A stretch of DNA of 64,000 nucleotides, from NCBI RefSeq assembly GCF_001439925.1, contig NZ_LMBV01000007.1:163563-227562 (forward strand). The letters are read 5' to 3'. The position numbers and the translations under genes are program-made. Below the pieces are notes generated by a model that worked only from the letters and a program-made list of their open reading frames with translations, did no database searches and was not told the origin of the DNA. Below, one piece after another: positions 1 through 8,605 of this stretch. The first letter of the stretch is position 1; every line of letters starts with the position of its first letter. Source of the stretch: Peribacillus muralis (lineage in GTDB: Bacteria; Bacillota; Bacilli; Bacillales; DSM-1321).

Positions 1-2
1 TA

Positions 3-767
3 TTGAATGAAACTGCTTGTAACATGTCTCCCTTGGGCGATTCCGCCATCGTAATCACATTTGGGAATGGAATCGATTATAGCGTTCACAAAAAGATAAA
101 ATTGTTCATGGATTTGTTGGAAGAAGACCCTTTTGCCGGGTTTGTGGAATGCGTACCGGCTTTTACGAATTTGACGGTTTTTTATGATCCGCTCGTAATC
201 TATAACACTCATAAGTCAAGCAATGAATCTTTTTCTCCCTATGAGGTGGTACGGTCGCTCTTAGAGGGGAAACAGAGGGATTCAATAGAAGATAAAAAGC
301 TGTCACATCGAACGGTTTCCATTCCCGTTTGTTATGGAGGAGAATTTGGTCCGGATTTGGAATATGTAGCTCGTTATCATGATTTGACCACTGATGAAGT
401 CATTCATATCCATTCTACGGGTGAATATTTGGCATACATGATTGGATTCGCTCCTGGCTTTCCGTTTCTGGGCGGACTTTCGGAAAACATCGCGACACCA
501 AGGCGAGCTTCGCCGAGAATGACGATACCAGCAGGGGCAGTCGGGATTGCCGGTAAGCAAACAGGGGTATATCCGATATCAACACCAGGTGGATGGCAAT
601 TGATCGGACAAACGCCCGCTAAACTATTTTTACCGAATGTAAATCCCCCAAGCTTATTACAAGCGGGAGACATGGTGAAATTCCAACCAATCTCTGAACA
701 GGAATATAAAGAAACCAAGGGGGGATCAGATGAGTCTTCGCATAATCAAGCCAGGATTATTGACTAG
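3..767 (+). CDS. pxpB: 5-oxoprolinase subunit PxpB (KipI family)
   Basis: Carboxyltransferase domain subdomain C/D protein of the KipI/PxpB family. With PxpA and PxpC it forms the ATP-dependent 5-oxoprolinase that opens pyroglutamate to glutamate; the B. subtilis homologue KipI also inhibits sporulation kinase KinA. Family signatures seen are the PLGDSA start near residue 10 and the central GFAPGFPFLGG and PAGAVGIAGKQTGVYP blocks (about residues 150-195). The reading frame is open to the window edge, so the start is uncertain: TTG at 3 or ATG at 24, or further upstream outside the window. It overlaps pxpC by 38 nt, which indicates translational coupling. The expected pxpA (ycsF) would lie upstream, out of view. 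Confidence 0.9.
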   Translation: MNETACNMSPLGDSAIVITFGNGIDYSVHKKIKLFMDLLEEDPFAGFVECVPAFTNLTVFYDPLVIYNTHKSSNESFSPYEVVRSLLEGKQRDSIEDKKLSHRTVSIPVCYGGEFGPDLEYVARYHDLTTDEVIHIHSTGEYLAYMIGFAPGFPFLGGLSENIATPRRASPRMTIPAGAVGIAGKQTGVYPISTPGGWQLIGQTPAKLFLPNVNPPSLLQAGDMVKFQPISEQEYKETKGGSDESSHNQARIID

Positions 768-1722
768 CATTCAAGATTTAGGCAGAAAAGGATTTCAGCA
801 ACATGGGGTGATCGTAGGGGGAGCGATGGATGGTTATTCATTACGAATGGCCAATATGTTGGTAGGCAATGACCAAGGAGAAGCGGCCTTGGAAATTACC
901 CTGATGGGCCCAACGATTAAAATGGAGAAAGATTGTCTACTATCGATAACGGGTGCGAATTTAACTCCTACAATCGACAATCATGCCGCTCCGATGTGGA
1001 AGCCCATTTATGTTAGGGAAGGATCGATTCTGCGTTTCGAAGGGTGTAAATCAGGCTGCCGGGCTTATTTATCCGTTGCCGGGGGATATGGTATTCCAGA
1101 AGTGATGGATAGTAAGAGCACTTATTTACGGGCTGGAATTGGCGGCTATATGGGAAGAGCTTTAAAGGCTGGCGATGTGCTGGCATGTGAACCTCGAAAA
1201 ATTATCGATGGGCAGAAGTTGAAGGGCTCTTTTTCCTTTCCGATGTGGTTTGTCAATGAAAAAGAGTTCATGGGAGCACGAAATCCAGTCATTCGTTTCA
1301 TTATTGGAAGCCAGTACGAGCATTTCACGAATGATAGTAAAGATCGTTTTGAAAAGGATTCATATAAAGTTTCCAATCAATCTGACCGCATGGGGTATAG
1401 ACTATCAGGTCCGGCGCTTGAGCTGGAAAATAATAAGGAGTTGCTTTCCGAGGCGGTCACTAATGGCTCGATTCAGGTTCCGCCAGATGGAAATCCGATC
1501 ATTCTCCTTGCGGACAGGCAAACGACGGGAGGATATCCTAAAATAGCTCAGGTGATTACCGCAGATTTACCAATGATCGCTCAAGTTAAACCAGGGGAGT
1601 CGATTCAATTTTCCCGGGTGACCTTAAGGGAGGCAGAGCGCCTGTATCTTCATAAAGAACGACAAATGAAAGAATGGAAGGCTTCGATTACATTGGCCTT
1701 GAATAATTGGCTTCTCAATTAG
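730..1722 (+). CDS. pxpC: 5-oxoprolinase subunit PxpC (KipA family)
   Basis: Biotin-dependent carboxyltransferase-like (AHS2, subdomain A/B) protein, the second half of the PxpB-PxpC pair acting in cytosolic 5-oxoproline hydrolysis. The N-terminus carries the family pattern GLLTSIQDLGRKGFQ, followed by GAMDGYSLRMANMLVGN; the C-terminal half has DRQTTGGYPKIAQVI. At 330 residues it has normal family length (B. subtilis KipA is about 335). ATG at 730 lies inside the end of pxpB behind a GGGGG ribosome-binding site. The order pxpB-pxpC-kipR copies the B. subtilis kip locus. Confidence 0.92.
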   Translation: MSLRIIKPGLLTSIQDLGRKGFQQHGVIVGGAMDGYSLRMANMLVGNDQGEAALEITLMGPTIKMEKDCLLSITGANLTPTIDNHAAPMWKPIYVREGSILRFEGCKSGCRAYLSVAGGYGIPEVMDSKSTYLRAGIGGYMGRALKAGDVLACEPRKIIDGQKLKGSFSFPMWFVNEKEFMGARNPVIRFIIGSQYEHFTNDSKDRFEKDSYKVSNQSDRMGYRLSGPALELENNKELLSEAVTNGSIQVPPDGNPIILLADRQTTGGYPKIAQVITADLPMIAQVKPGESIQFSRVTLREAERLYLHKERQMKEWKASITLALNNWLLN

Positions 1723-1823
1723 TTCCAGCAGGAGGTTCCCGGATTGGGTGCCTTCTTTTCCTGTTTCAGATCGTTTTTTCGTTTATAATAGAATGAGAGA
1801 TGAACCTTGAAAGGAGACAATGA

Positions 1824-2579
1824 ATGCAAGCACATAACAAAACCGTCGTCAAATCGATGCAGATCCTTACCCTTTTCATCAATCATCCGAAACTTACCTT
1901 TAATGAAATGATGGAATACGCCAACCTGCCTAAAACCTCATTGCATCGGATGGTGGGCTCATTGGAGGAAATGGGGTTTTTAACGCGGGATGAATTCGGC
2001 TATTATTCACTAGGCCTAATATTCTTGCAGTTTGGTCAGCTGGTGGGGGAGCGTTTGGATATCAGATCAATTGCCTATCCCATCATGAAGGACCTTCGGG
2101 ATGACGTTGAAGAGGCCGTGAATTTAATTGTGCGGGATAAGGACGAAGCTATGTATATTGAAAAGGTGGATACGTTGCAACCCGTTCGGCTTTATACCTC
2201 CATTGGCAGGCGTTCACCACTGTATGCCGGCGATTCTCGGATCATTCTCGCGTATATGCCTGAAGAAGAACGTGAAGCGTATATCGACAGCACCGACCTT
2301 AATCCAATAGCGATGGGAACGATCACCGATAAAAAAACACTCCAACATTCTTTGGATGAAGCGAGGTTGAACGGCTACACGATAACTTCATCAGAATTGG
2401 AGAATTATACAAAATCGGTCAGTGCACCGATCCTTAACGGAAAAAATCAAATTGTCGCTGCCATTAGCGTCGCTGGGATTGAAGCGAGATTTCAGGAGGA
2501 TCGTCTGCCTGAATTAATAGATAAAGTAACGAAAGCTGCCAAAGAGATTTCCATGAAACTAGGTTCACAAACTCAATAA
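1824..2579 (+). CDS. kipR: IclR-family regulator, KipR-like
   Basis: IclR-type transcription factor of 251 residues. An N-terminal winged helix-turn-helix (about residues 8-60, with the recognition-helix pattern LPKTSLHRMVGSLEEMGFL) is followed by the effector-binding IclR domain (residues 75-245). Its position directly after pxpBC matches B. subtilis kipR, the repressor of the kip operon, so it probably responds to 5-oxoproline or a related metabolite (inference). A TATAAT box at 1784-1789 in the 101-nt gap suggests its own promoter. AAAGGAG precedes ATG 1824. Confidence 0.85.
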   Translation: MQAHNKTVVKSMQILTLFINHPKLTFNEMMEYANLPKTSLHRMVGSLEEMGFLTRDEFGYYSLGLIFLQFGQLVGERLDIRSIAYPIMKDLRDDVEEAVNLIVRDKDEAMYIEKVDTLQPVRLYTSIGRRSPLYAGDSRIILAYMPEEEREAYIDSTDLNPIAMGTITDKKTLQHSLDEARLNGYTITSSELENYTKSVSAPILNGKNQIVAAISVAGIEARFQEDRLPELIDKVTKAAKEISMKLGSQTQ

Positions 2580-2601
2580 GTAAAGTTTATTTACATAAAC
2601 G

Positions 2602-2637
2602 AACATACCGCCTTAGTGAAAAGGGGGTATGTTTTTT
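2602..2637 (+). terminator. Rho-independent terminator after kipR
   Basis: The arms AACATACC and GGTATGTT form a hairpin that runs into six T residues. It ends the pxpBC-kipR transcript 23 nt after the kipR stop and faces the convergent LysR gene. Confidence 0.8.
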
Positions 2638-2657
2638 CGGAATGGGTGAAGATACCT

Positions 2658-3548
2658 TTATTCCTTGCTCTTGAAAAAGCTCTCGATCTCATTAACCAAC
2701 TTATATACAGAAGGCGGCAAATATCGATCCTTCAAGTAAGCTATATAAACCGTTCTTTGCAAAAACTTTGAATTTATTTCAAGTGTCGCAGTATTCGCAT
2801 ATGCAACGGATTTAATATAGCTTTCCGGTAGTATCGTCACGCCCAAGCCTTCGTCCACCAAACTGCAAGCTGTTTCCAATCTTTCAACTTCGTAAAAGAT
2901 GTTTGGGGTAACCTTTTCATTTTTGAATGCCTCCATTATATCATCTCTTGTTTGAAATCCAGCTGTACTGATGATCAATTCTTTATTTGGAAGGTCTAGG
3001 AAAGTGATGACTTCTTTTTCATTCAAGTCGTCATCTTTATGGACCAATAGCTTGAATTTTTCATTATAAAGGGGAGTGGATGTGATTTTGTCATCGTTTA
3101 TCGGCTGATTCGTGATCGTGAAATGAACTTGATATTGATTTAGCGAATCGATAACATGTTCTTCGCCCAAGATCTCCCGGACCTTTAAATGGATTTTAGG
3201 ATGATCGAGTTTAAACGTCCTGATGATTTTCGGAAACCAAATTTTGAACGATTCAATCAAACCGATAGATATTGTTCCGCTTCCAGCCTGCTTCATTTCC
3301 TCAAGCTCCACTTGCATATTATTGAATCTTCTCAGCAAATCCTGAGATCTTGAATAAAAAATGGCACCTGCCTCCGTAAGCTCGATTCCCCTTGTGTTAC
3401 GTTCCAAAAGTTGTAAATCAATTTCTCTCTCCAATTTCATGATCGCATTGCTTAAGGAAGGCTGAGATATATGCAAAATCTTAGCTGCTTTAGAGTAGCT
3501 CCTCTCCTCGACAATGGTAATGAAATAACGAAGTTGGCGAAGATCCAT
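2658..3548 (-). CDS. LysR-family transcriptional regulator
   Basis: A 296-residue LysR-type regulator. The N-terminal HTH (residues 1-60) begins MDLRQLRYFITIVEE, has the recognition segment ISQPSLSNAIMKLE, and is followed by a co-inducer binding PBP2-like domain. It is divergently transcribed from the formimidoylglutamase gene at 3671, with a 122-nt gap holding a perfect palindrome of LysR type. It therefore probably controls that gene and itself (inference). The ligand cannot be read from sequence. Confidence 0.88.
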   Translation of the reverse strand: MDLRQLRYFITIVEERSYSKAAKILHISQPSLSNAIMKLEREIDLQLLERNTRGIELTEAGAIFYSRSQDLLRRFNNMQVELEEMKQAGSGTISIGLIESFKIWFPKIIRTFKLDHPKIHLKVREILGEEHVIDSLNQYQVHFTITNQPINDDKITSTPLYNEKFKLLVHKDDDLNEKEVITFLDLPNKELIISTAGFQTRDDIMEAFKNEKVTPNIFYEVERLETACSLVDEGLGVTILPESYIKSVAYANTATLEINSKFLQRTVYIAYLKDRYLPPSVYKLVNEIESFFKSKE

Positions 3549-3561
3549 ACTAGTCTCCTTT

Positions 3562-3578
3562 TATAGTTTTAAACTATA
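3562..3578. promoter_or_regulatory. Candidate LysR operator palindrome
   Basis: TATAGTTTTAAACTATA is a perfect 17-bp palindrome that contains the LysR T-N11-A pattern. It sits 14 nt upstream of the LysR start, between the divergent LysR and hutG-like genes. Confidence 0.6.
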
Positions 3579-3670
3579 GATATATTGAATTTTGATATTA
3601 GCAATTATATATCATCTCCATTATAATGTAAAAAAAGATATTTCTGAATTTTGTAATTAAAGGAGAAACC

Positions 3671-4645
3671 ATGTATAGTAAACCGACTTTGACATATTGG
3701 AACGGCAGAGTGGATTCCGAAACGGACTTGGAGAGCTTCAGATACCACCAAAGAGTGATAGTGACGCCAATAACGGATTTAACCATCCCTGCCAAAGGAT
3801 TAAACGCTTTTGGAATGATTGGCTTCAAATGTGATGAAGGAGTCAAAAGGAACAAAGGAAGGATCGGTGCTGCAGAAGCCCCGGATTTTATCAGGCAGTC
3901 ATTGGCAAAGCTGCCCTGTCATTTAACACGGGAAACGAAGCTGGTGGATGTTGGCGATGTCGTATGTGAAGTCGAGGAAATGGAGACCGCCCAAGACCAA
4001 TTGGGCACAGCTGTTGCCAAGGTTTTGGAGAGTGAAGTGACTCCCATCATTTTAGGCGGCGGACATGAAACCTTTTATGGCCATTATCTTGGGGCTAGGA
4101 AATTCCTTGGACCAAAGGCTAAATTGGGAATGATCAATATTGATGCCCACTTTGATATGCGTCCTTATGAAAAAGAAAGCTCATCAGGCACGATGTTCAA
4201 ACAAATCTTGGACAATGATCAAAATAGTAGATATTTATGTGTGGGAATTCAAAAGCAGGGCAATACTAAGGCCCTATTTGAAACGGCCGAAACAAATAAG
4301 GTCGACTACATATTGGAAGAAGAGTTGTCCTTGAAAGTATTGGATGATACTAAGCATGAGATCAACGAATTCATTAAGGAAAATGATTTCATAATTCTCA
4401 CCTTATGCACCGACGTCATCGATTCAGCTTATGCACCTGGCGTAAGTGCGCCATCGCCGTTCGGGCTCGATCCGAAATTGGTACGTAGCCTGCTTAGGCA
4501 TGTCGTTTCAAATGATAAGATTCTTTCCTTTGATATCTCGGAAGTGAATCCAAGTTTGGACGAAAACAATAAAACCGTTACATTGGCGGCACATTTAGTT
4601 AATGAGGTGTTGCTTCACTTTACAAAAAGAACCAATGATTGTTGA
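3671..4645 (+). CDS. hutG: Formimidoylglutamase, HutG-like (ureohydrolase family)
   Basis: Arginase/agmatinase-fold hydrolase of 324 residues. It is predicted to release formamide from N-formimino-L-glutamate, the last step of histidine breakdown. The binuclear Mn ligand motifs are all present: GGGHE (about residue 124), INIDAHFDMRP (about 156) and CTDVIDSAYAPGVSAPSPFG (about 255). The C-terminal FDISEVNP is also typical. It stands alone, without hutH, hutU or hutI, under a divergent LysR regulator. A different ureohydrolase substrate such as another guanidino compound is possible, because substrate within this fold is not certain from sequence. AAAGGAG precedes ATG 3671. Confidence 0.8.
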   Translation: MYSKPTLTYWNGRVDSETDLESFRYHQRVIVTPITDLTIPAKGLNAFGMIGFKCDEGVKRNKGRIGAAEAPDFIRQSLAKLPCHLTRETKLVDVGDVVCEVEEMETAQDQLGTAVAKVLESEVTPIILGGGHETFYGHYLGARKFLGPKAKLGMINIDAHFDMRPYEKESSSGTMFKQILDNDQNSRYLCVGIQKQGNTKALFETAETNKVDYILEEELSLKVLDDTKHEINEFIKENDFIILTLCTDVIDSAYAPGVSAPSPFGLDPKLVRSLLRHVVSNDKILSFDISEVNPSLDENNKTVTLAAHLVNEVLLHFTKRTNDC

Positions 4646-4851
4646 AATCATGGGTTGAAGCATTTCTTTCTATTTCAATATCATCTCTTTTTCTGTATAT
4701 AAGTAAGATCGAGACTGGGCGTGAACGATTCACGGCAGTCTTTTTGGTTAGAGGGGAGGAAGCGAAGACCTCGCTATTAATGATACATGATGCTACAAGG
4801 ATGTTTATGGTTTATATTATCTACCATCCAGGAATATAAGGGGGGATCTTT

Positions 4852-5007
4852 TTGAATGAATATCATGTAACGGTCAGGAATGGCAGTACAATGATTCTGT
4901 CAGAAATCATCGTAGCTGAAGATGAAAGGGAAGTGCTGGGAACGCTTTTAATTACCAGTGAATTATTTAATCAACCATTCACAGACATTAGGATTTTAGA
5001 ACGCTGA
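4852..5007 (+). CDS. Small protein of unknown function (51 residues)
   Basis: An open frame of 51 codons starts at TTG 4852, behind a strong AAGGGGGGATC ribosome-binding site, and stops at TGA 5005. It encodes an acidic, beta-rich looking peptide starting MNEYHVTVRNG and ending FTDIRILER. No family is recognised. The ribosome-binding site and codon use make it more credible than the overlapping upstream frame at 4639-4839. It lies between the hutG-like gene and the SRAP gene, in the same direction. Confidence 0.5.
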   Translation: MNEYHVTVRNGSTMILSEIIVAEDEREVLGTLLITSELFNQPFTDIRILER

Positions 5008-5068
5008 TTTGTTCCTGTGCTGACAATTTGCTACACTGTAGTAAATCATTAGGACGGTAGGCGATAGT

Positions 5069-5740
5069 ATGTGCGGACGTTTCACCCTTTTCACGGATAT
5101 GGAAGAGATAAAGGAACGCTTCGATATCCAATGGTCATCTGATGCAGAATACAGTTTCAGTTATAATATAGCGCCTTCCCATTCCGTGCTTTCCGTCATT
5201 AATGACGGGACAAGAAACCGACTTGGATACCTTCGGTGGGGACTCATTCCATTCTGGGCCAAGGATGAAAAAGTGGGCTATAAAATGATCAATGCCAGGG
5301 CGGAAACCATTTCAGAAAAGACCAGCTTCAAAAATGCGTTTAAGAAGAAACGGTGCTTGATAATCGCTGATTCCTTTTATGAGTGGAAGAAGACGCCGGA
5401 ACGAAAAATACCGATGCGAATCAAATTGAAGGATGCCACTCCATTTGGTATGGCAGGTCTGTTTGAAACCTGGAAATCACCAGAGGGCATCAGCATCCAT
5501 ACATGCTCAGTTATCACGACTGCGCCCAATGAGCTGATGACGGGAATCCATGATCGCATGCCAGTCATCCTAAAACCTGAAGATGAAAAAGCATGGTTGG
5601 ATCCTTCGATTCATGATACGGCATATTTGCAGCGATACTTAAAGCCTTTCAATTCTGATCAGATGGAAGCATTTGAGGTATCGACTGATGTGAATTCGCC
5701 AAAAAACAACTCGCCTAATCTTATCCAGCAAATTTGCTGA
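5069..5740 (+). CDS. SRAP-domain abasic site protein (YedK/HMCES family)
   Basis: SOS response-associated peptidase domain protein, 223 residues. Proteins of this family crosslink covalently to abasic sites in single-stranded DNA through the N-terminal cysteine. The catalytic set is intact: Cys2 in MCGRF, Asn75 in NARAET, Glu105 in FYEWK and His161 in IHDRMP. Removal of Met1 would expose Cys2, as required. Several Bacillaceae encode such a protein (YoqW/YoaM group). No LexA box was looked for in detail in the short 61-nt upstream gap. Confidence 0.92.
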   Translation: MCGRFTLFTDMEEIKERFDIQWSSDAEYSFSYNIAPSHSVLSVINDGTRNRLGYLRWGLIPFWAKDEKVGYKMINARAETISEKTSFKNAFKKKRCLIIADSFYEWKKTPERKIPMRIKLKDATPFGMAGLFETWKSPEGISIHTCSVITTAPNELMTGIHDRMPVILKPEDEKAWLDPSIHDTAYLQRYLKPFNSDQMEAFEVSTDVNSPKNNSPNLIQQIC

Positions 5741-5776
5741 GTGGTGGTTGAGACTTACTCAAACTGTATACATGCT

Positions 5777-5835
5777 TGAACCGCCCCGTACATGTTAGAC
5801 ACCAACCTAACATGTACGGGTGTTTTTTTATGGCT
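5777..5835 (+). repeat. IS3-type terminal hairpin, also a possible terminator for the SRAP gene
   Basis: TGAACCGCCCC at 5777 leads into a perfect 14-bp stem (5785-5798 with 5807-5820), seven T residues and then ATGGCTA at 5830. The same arrangement, with near-identical bases, recurs inverted at 63834-63892, where the ATG opens a recognisable IS3 OrfA remnant. This copy is therefore probably a relic of one IS end. The hairpin plus T-run could also terminate the SRAP transcript. No transposase similarity can be read after 5832, where the frame stops after about 17 codons. Confidence 0.55.
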
Positions 5836-6095
5836 AATTTCGTTTGGACTTTGTGCGTTTCATTCCATTCATTGAAGCGCTAAGGGATCAATGGTAGTCC
5901 AATGGAACTTGGAAATGTCGGCCATTCTTTAGGGACAATCGAAATAGCCCTGAATAACTTCTTTATAAACATTTTAAGAACCGAAGTGGAAGACTTTTAA
6001 GTTAGCCCTTGCGAAAATATAAAAAATAATGTACTCTTAAATTTGCTTTTCGATGCGACTTTCGATGTCGTTGCTATCATTATACAATATAATCT

Positions 6096-6200
6096 TCTTA
6101 TCAAGAGAGACGGAGGGACTGGCCCGAGGATGTCTCGGCAGCAGACTTTTCTAGAGTGCTGTGCCAAATCCAGCAGGTTCATTTCGCCTGAAAGATAAGG
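6096..6200 (+). ncRNA. SAM-I riboswitch (S-box leader)
   Basis: Canonical S-box elements are seen in order: CTTATCAAGAGAG (P1 5' strand), GGAGGGACTGGCCC, GATG, CGGCAGCA, the GTGCTGTGCCAAATCCAGCAG block and the closing CTGAAAGATAAG. CTTATC (6097-6102) pairs with GATAAG (6194-6199). A TATAAT box at 6088-6093 could be its promoter -10. When SAM is bound the downstream terminator is expected to form and shut off the transporter gene. Confidence 0.93.
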
Positions 6201-6220
6201 AGGGTGTTTTTTATAAATTA

Positions 6221-6262
6221 AAAGACCTCTTCTTGTTTTACTGGAAGAGGTCTTTGTTTTTT
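6221..6262 (+). terminator. S-box attenuator terminator
   Basis: A perfect 12-bp stem AAAGACCTCTTC / GAAGAGGTCTTT followed by a T-run lies between the S-box aptamer and the transporter start at 6309. This is the expected expression platform. Confidence 0.9.
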
Positions 6263-6308
6263 CATTGGGTTTGATACAACACTAATAAACAAATAAAAGG
6301 AGTTCATC

Positions 6309-7628
6309 ATGAATACAAACAACAAAGGAAATCCGTGGGCATTGATCCCGTTTGTCGTTTTTTTGATTTTATTTATAGGATCAGGAATCATTACAAAAGA
6401 TTTTTATTCATTTCCAGTAATAGTGGCAATATCCATTGCATCAGCAGCTGCATTGGCCATGAATCGTAAAGAGTCATTCAATCAAAAGGTCGAAATTTTT
6501 TGTAAAGGAGCCGGCGACTCCAATATCATGTTAATGGTTATCATTTTCCTTTTGGCCGGCGCTTTTTCAGAAGTGGCGAATGGCATGGGGGCCGTTGAAG
6601 CAACGGTCAACCTTGCTTTAGCCGTCTTTCCGCAAAATCTTTTGATGGTAGGGGTCTTCATAATTGCCTGTTTTATTTCTTTATCCATGGGAACAAGCAT
6701 GGGAACGATTGTAGCCCTTGCTCCAATTGGGGTAGGAATTAGTGAGCAAACAGATATAACACTTGCGCTTTCAATGGCAGCTGTTATCGGTGGTGCCATG
6801 TTTGGAGATAACTTATCGTTCATTTCTGATACGACGATTGCGGCAGTACGGACACAGGGAACGCAAATGAAGGACAAATTTAAAGTGAATTTTTTCATCG
6901 TCTTGCCTGCGGCTATCATCACATGTGTCATTCTAGGAATATTAACGGTAGGTGAAGAAGCAGCCATTACTCAACATTCCTATAATTGGGTGAAAATCCT
7001 TCCATACCTTTGTGTATTGATCACTGCATTGGCAGGTGTCAACGTGTTTCTTGTTCTTTCCGTCGGCATCGTATTTGCCGGTATCATCGGTTTAGCGGAT
7101 GGCAGCTATAAAATATTGGAAGTCATTCAAAAGATGGGAGATGGAATGGCTGGCATGTATGAAATATCGTTCCTGGCGATTTTAATTGCAGGTATGGTAG
7201 CTGTCATCCAACATAATGGCGGCATTGATTACCTGCTCCATGTTGTCACTCAAAAAAGCAAATCAAAAAAAGGTGCTGAATTCAGTATTGCCGGACTTGT
7301 TGGTTTAACAAACCTATCTACGGCAAATAACACGATTTCGATCATCATTGCCGGCCCATTAGCGAAAACCATTGCAGGAAGGTATGGAATCGACCCTCGT
7401 AAATCGGCGAGCCTGCTCGACGTTTTTGCTTGTTGTATCCAAGGATTAATTCCCTATGGCGCACAATTGCTCGTTGCAGCGGGAGTGGCAAAAATTTCGC
7501 CAATAAGCATCCTGCCATATTCATATTACCCGATACTAATAGGGATTTGTGGAGTCATAGCCATCTTGATAGGATATCCGCGATTTCGGGCGGGAGAAGA
7601 TATCGAAGTGAAAGAACGAACATCTTAA
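6309..7628 (+). CDS. metT: NhaC-family transporter, predicted methionine transporter MetT
   Basis: Integral membrane protein of 439 residues with about 11-12 hydrophobic segments and the Na+/H+ antiporter NhaC-family core (for example SLSMGTSMGTIVALAPIG and GGAMFGDNLSFISDTTIAA). Family membership alone would suggest cation/proton exchange. However, the gene sits directly behind a SAM-I riboswitch and attenuator, and S-box-controlled NhaC-like proteins were predicted to be methionine transporters (MetT) in comparative genomics of Gram-positive methionine regulons. Transport of methionine or a precursor is thus the likely role (inference from regulation). It is monocistronic by spacing. Confidence 0.8.
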   Translation: MNTNNKGNPWALIPFVVFLILFIGSGIITKDFYSFPVIVAISIASAAALAMNRKESFNQKVEIFCKGAGDSNIMLMVIIFLLAGAFSEVANGMGAVEATVNLALAVFPQNLLMVGVFIIACFISLSMGTSMGTIVALAPIGVGISEQTDITLALSMAAVIGGAMFGDNLSFISDTTIAAVRTQGTQMKDKFKVNFFIVLPAAIITCVILGILTVGEEAAITQHSYNWVKILPYLCVLITALAGVNVFLVLSVGIVFAGIIGLADGSYKILEVIQKMGDGMAGMYEISFLAILIAGMVAVIQHNGGIDYLLHVVTQKSKSKKGAEFSIAGLVGLTNLSTANNTISIIIAGPLAKTIAGRYGIDPRKSASLLDVFACCIQGLIPYGAQLLVAAGVAKISPISILPYSYYPILIGICGVIAILIGYPRFRAGEDIEVKERTS

Positions 7629-7828
7629 TTCTGGTAAACATCCTGAGTGATCAGGGTGTTTTTTTGATTTGCCTGTAACTATTCGGTTTAAAGCGGGAGA
7701 TAATTGTCATATTTTCTTATGCTTTTTTGATAATTGAATAATGCTTTATTTTTTGCATAAAATAGCCTTGTCTTTATGAATATCCGTCAAGTAATGATGG
7801 GACAAGTTAAAAATTGGGAGTGAAAATA

Positions 7829-8032
7829 ATGGATAACAAAAAATCAAAAGAGGAAGCTTTAAATATTGCTGGAAGAGTGTATGATGTCAGTGATTACAAA
7901 CGTGATGACACGTTATCATCCGGTCTTGCCACGACCCATGAACAAGTTTCTGATGCGTATAACGCTAGCGGGATAACGTCCACAGATCGAAATAAAAAGG
8001 ATAGTGAGACGGAAAAAGAGGTAACTGAGTAA
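7829..8032 (+). CDS. yozQ: YozQ-like protein (DUF4025)
   Basis: Small hydrophilic protein of 67 residues starting MDNKKSKEEALNI, with the core GRVYDVSDYKRDD and GLATTHEQVSDAY that I associate with the B. subtilis YozQ/DUF4025 family. Function is unknown. ATG 7829 is chosen because GGGAGTG lies at the right distance; an in-frame TTG at 7814 would overlap that site. It is a single-gene unit closed by a strong terminator. Confidence 0.65.
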   Translation: MDNKKSKEEALNIAGRVYDVSDYKRDDTLSSGLATTHEQVSDAYNASGITSTDRNKKDSETEKEVTE

Positions 8033-8056
8033 AAAAAAGAATGAAATATCGATCCC

Positions 8057-8106
8057 AGCCCCAAACTTGTTGAAATTTCCCAACAAGCTAGGGGCTTTGT
8101 TTTTAT
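8057..8106 (+). terminator. Rho-independent terminator after the yozQ-like gene
   Basis: A two-part stem: outer AGCCCC/GGGGCT (8057-8062, 8091-8096), inner CTTGTTG/CAACAAG, then a T-rich tail. Confidence 0.85.
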
Positions 8107-8605
8107 TATAGTTGCCCCACGATGGTCGGTTCATTAGGGTTATAGACCTTCTTCAGCAGAGTAATGTTGCCCTACCAAAACGCAGCTGATGCATGTGTTT
8201 GCGATAATCATGCTTTCCTGTCAGGTTGACTGCCAGAGTTGAATCATGTTTCCCTACATTGGAAGTTGTCTAACGTCGCCATACCCCATCGTTCTGCCTC
8301 CCAAAATACCCACAAAGAAGACTTCGTTATGATTGCAGGTGAATGAGTGATGCGCAAGGAATTATTCTGATATATACTGGAAATGGAACAGCTAACCATT
8401 TTGATTAGCTTGCAAAGCTCTTAAAGAGATAATTATAAGTTCCCGACGGGTATGTCTTGTCACTTGCTTAAGATTATTGAAGCCATTTTTATTGGTTCGG
8501 TATATGCTTGTGGCCATAACAGATAGATATGCACTGAACTGCGCTTAAGGAAATGGTAAGCATACATAGGCGCAGTCATAGACTTGGAGTTATAGGGGGA
8601 TTGGA
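8107..8605. other. Intergenic region without a recognised gene (about 500 bp)
   Basis: No coding frame with a ribosome-binding site was seen on either strand. The only structures noted are a short hairpin AGCTAA...TTAGCT at 8390-8410 with no T-run, and the ribosome-binding site of the cobyric acid synthase. I looked for a cobalamin riboswitch because of that gene, and the conserved B12-box core was not found. Confidence 0.5.

Noticed and set aside
4639..4839. 66-codon open frame after the hutG-like gene
   Set aside because: No ribosome-binding site and unlikely composition; the TTG-started gene at 4852 follows it and has a much better signal.
5997..6182. Minus-strand open frame across the S-box leader
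   Set aside because: It is the complement of a structured riboswitch; no start signal.
8107..8605. Search for a cobalamin riboswitch before the cobyric acid synthase
   Set aside because: The conserved B12-box core was not found on either strand by eye.
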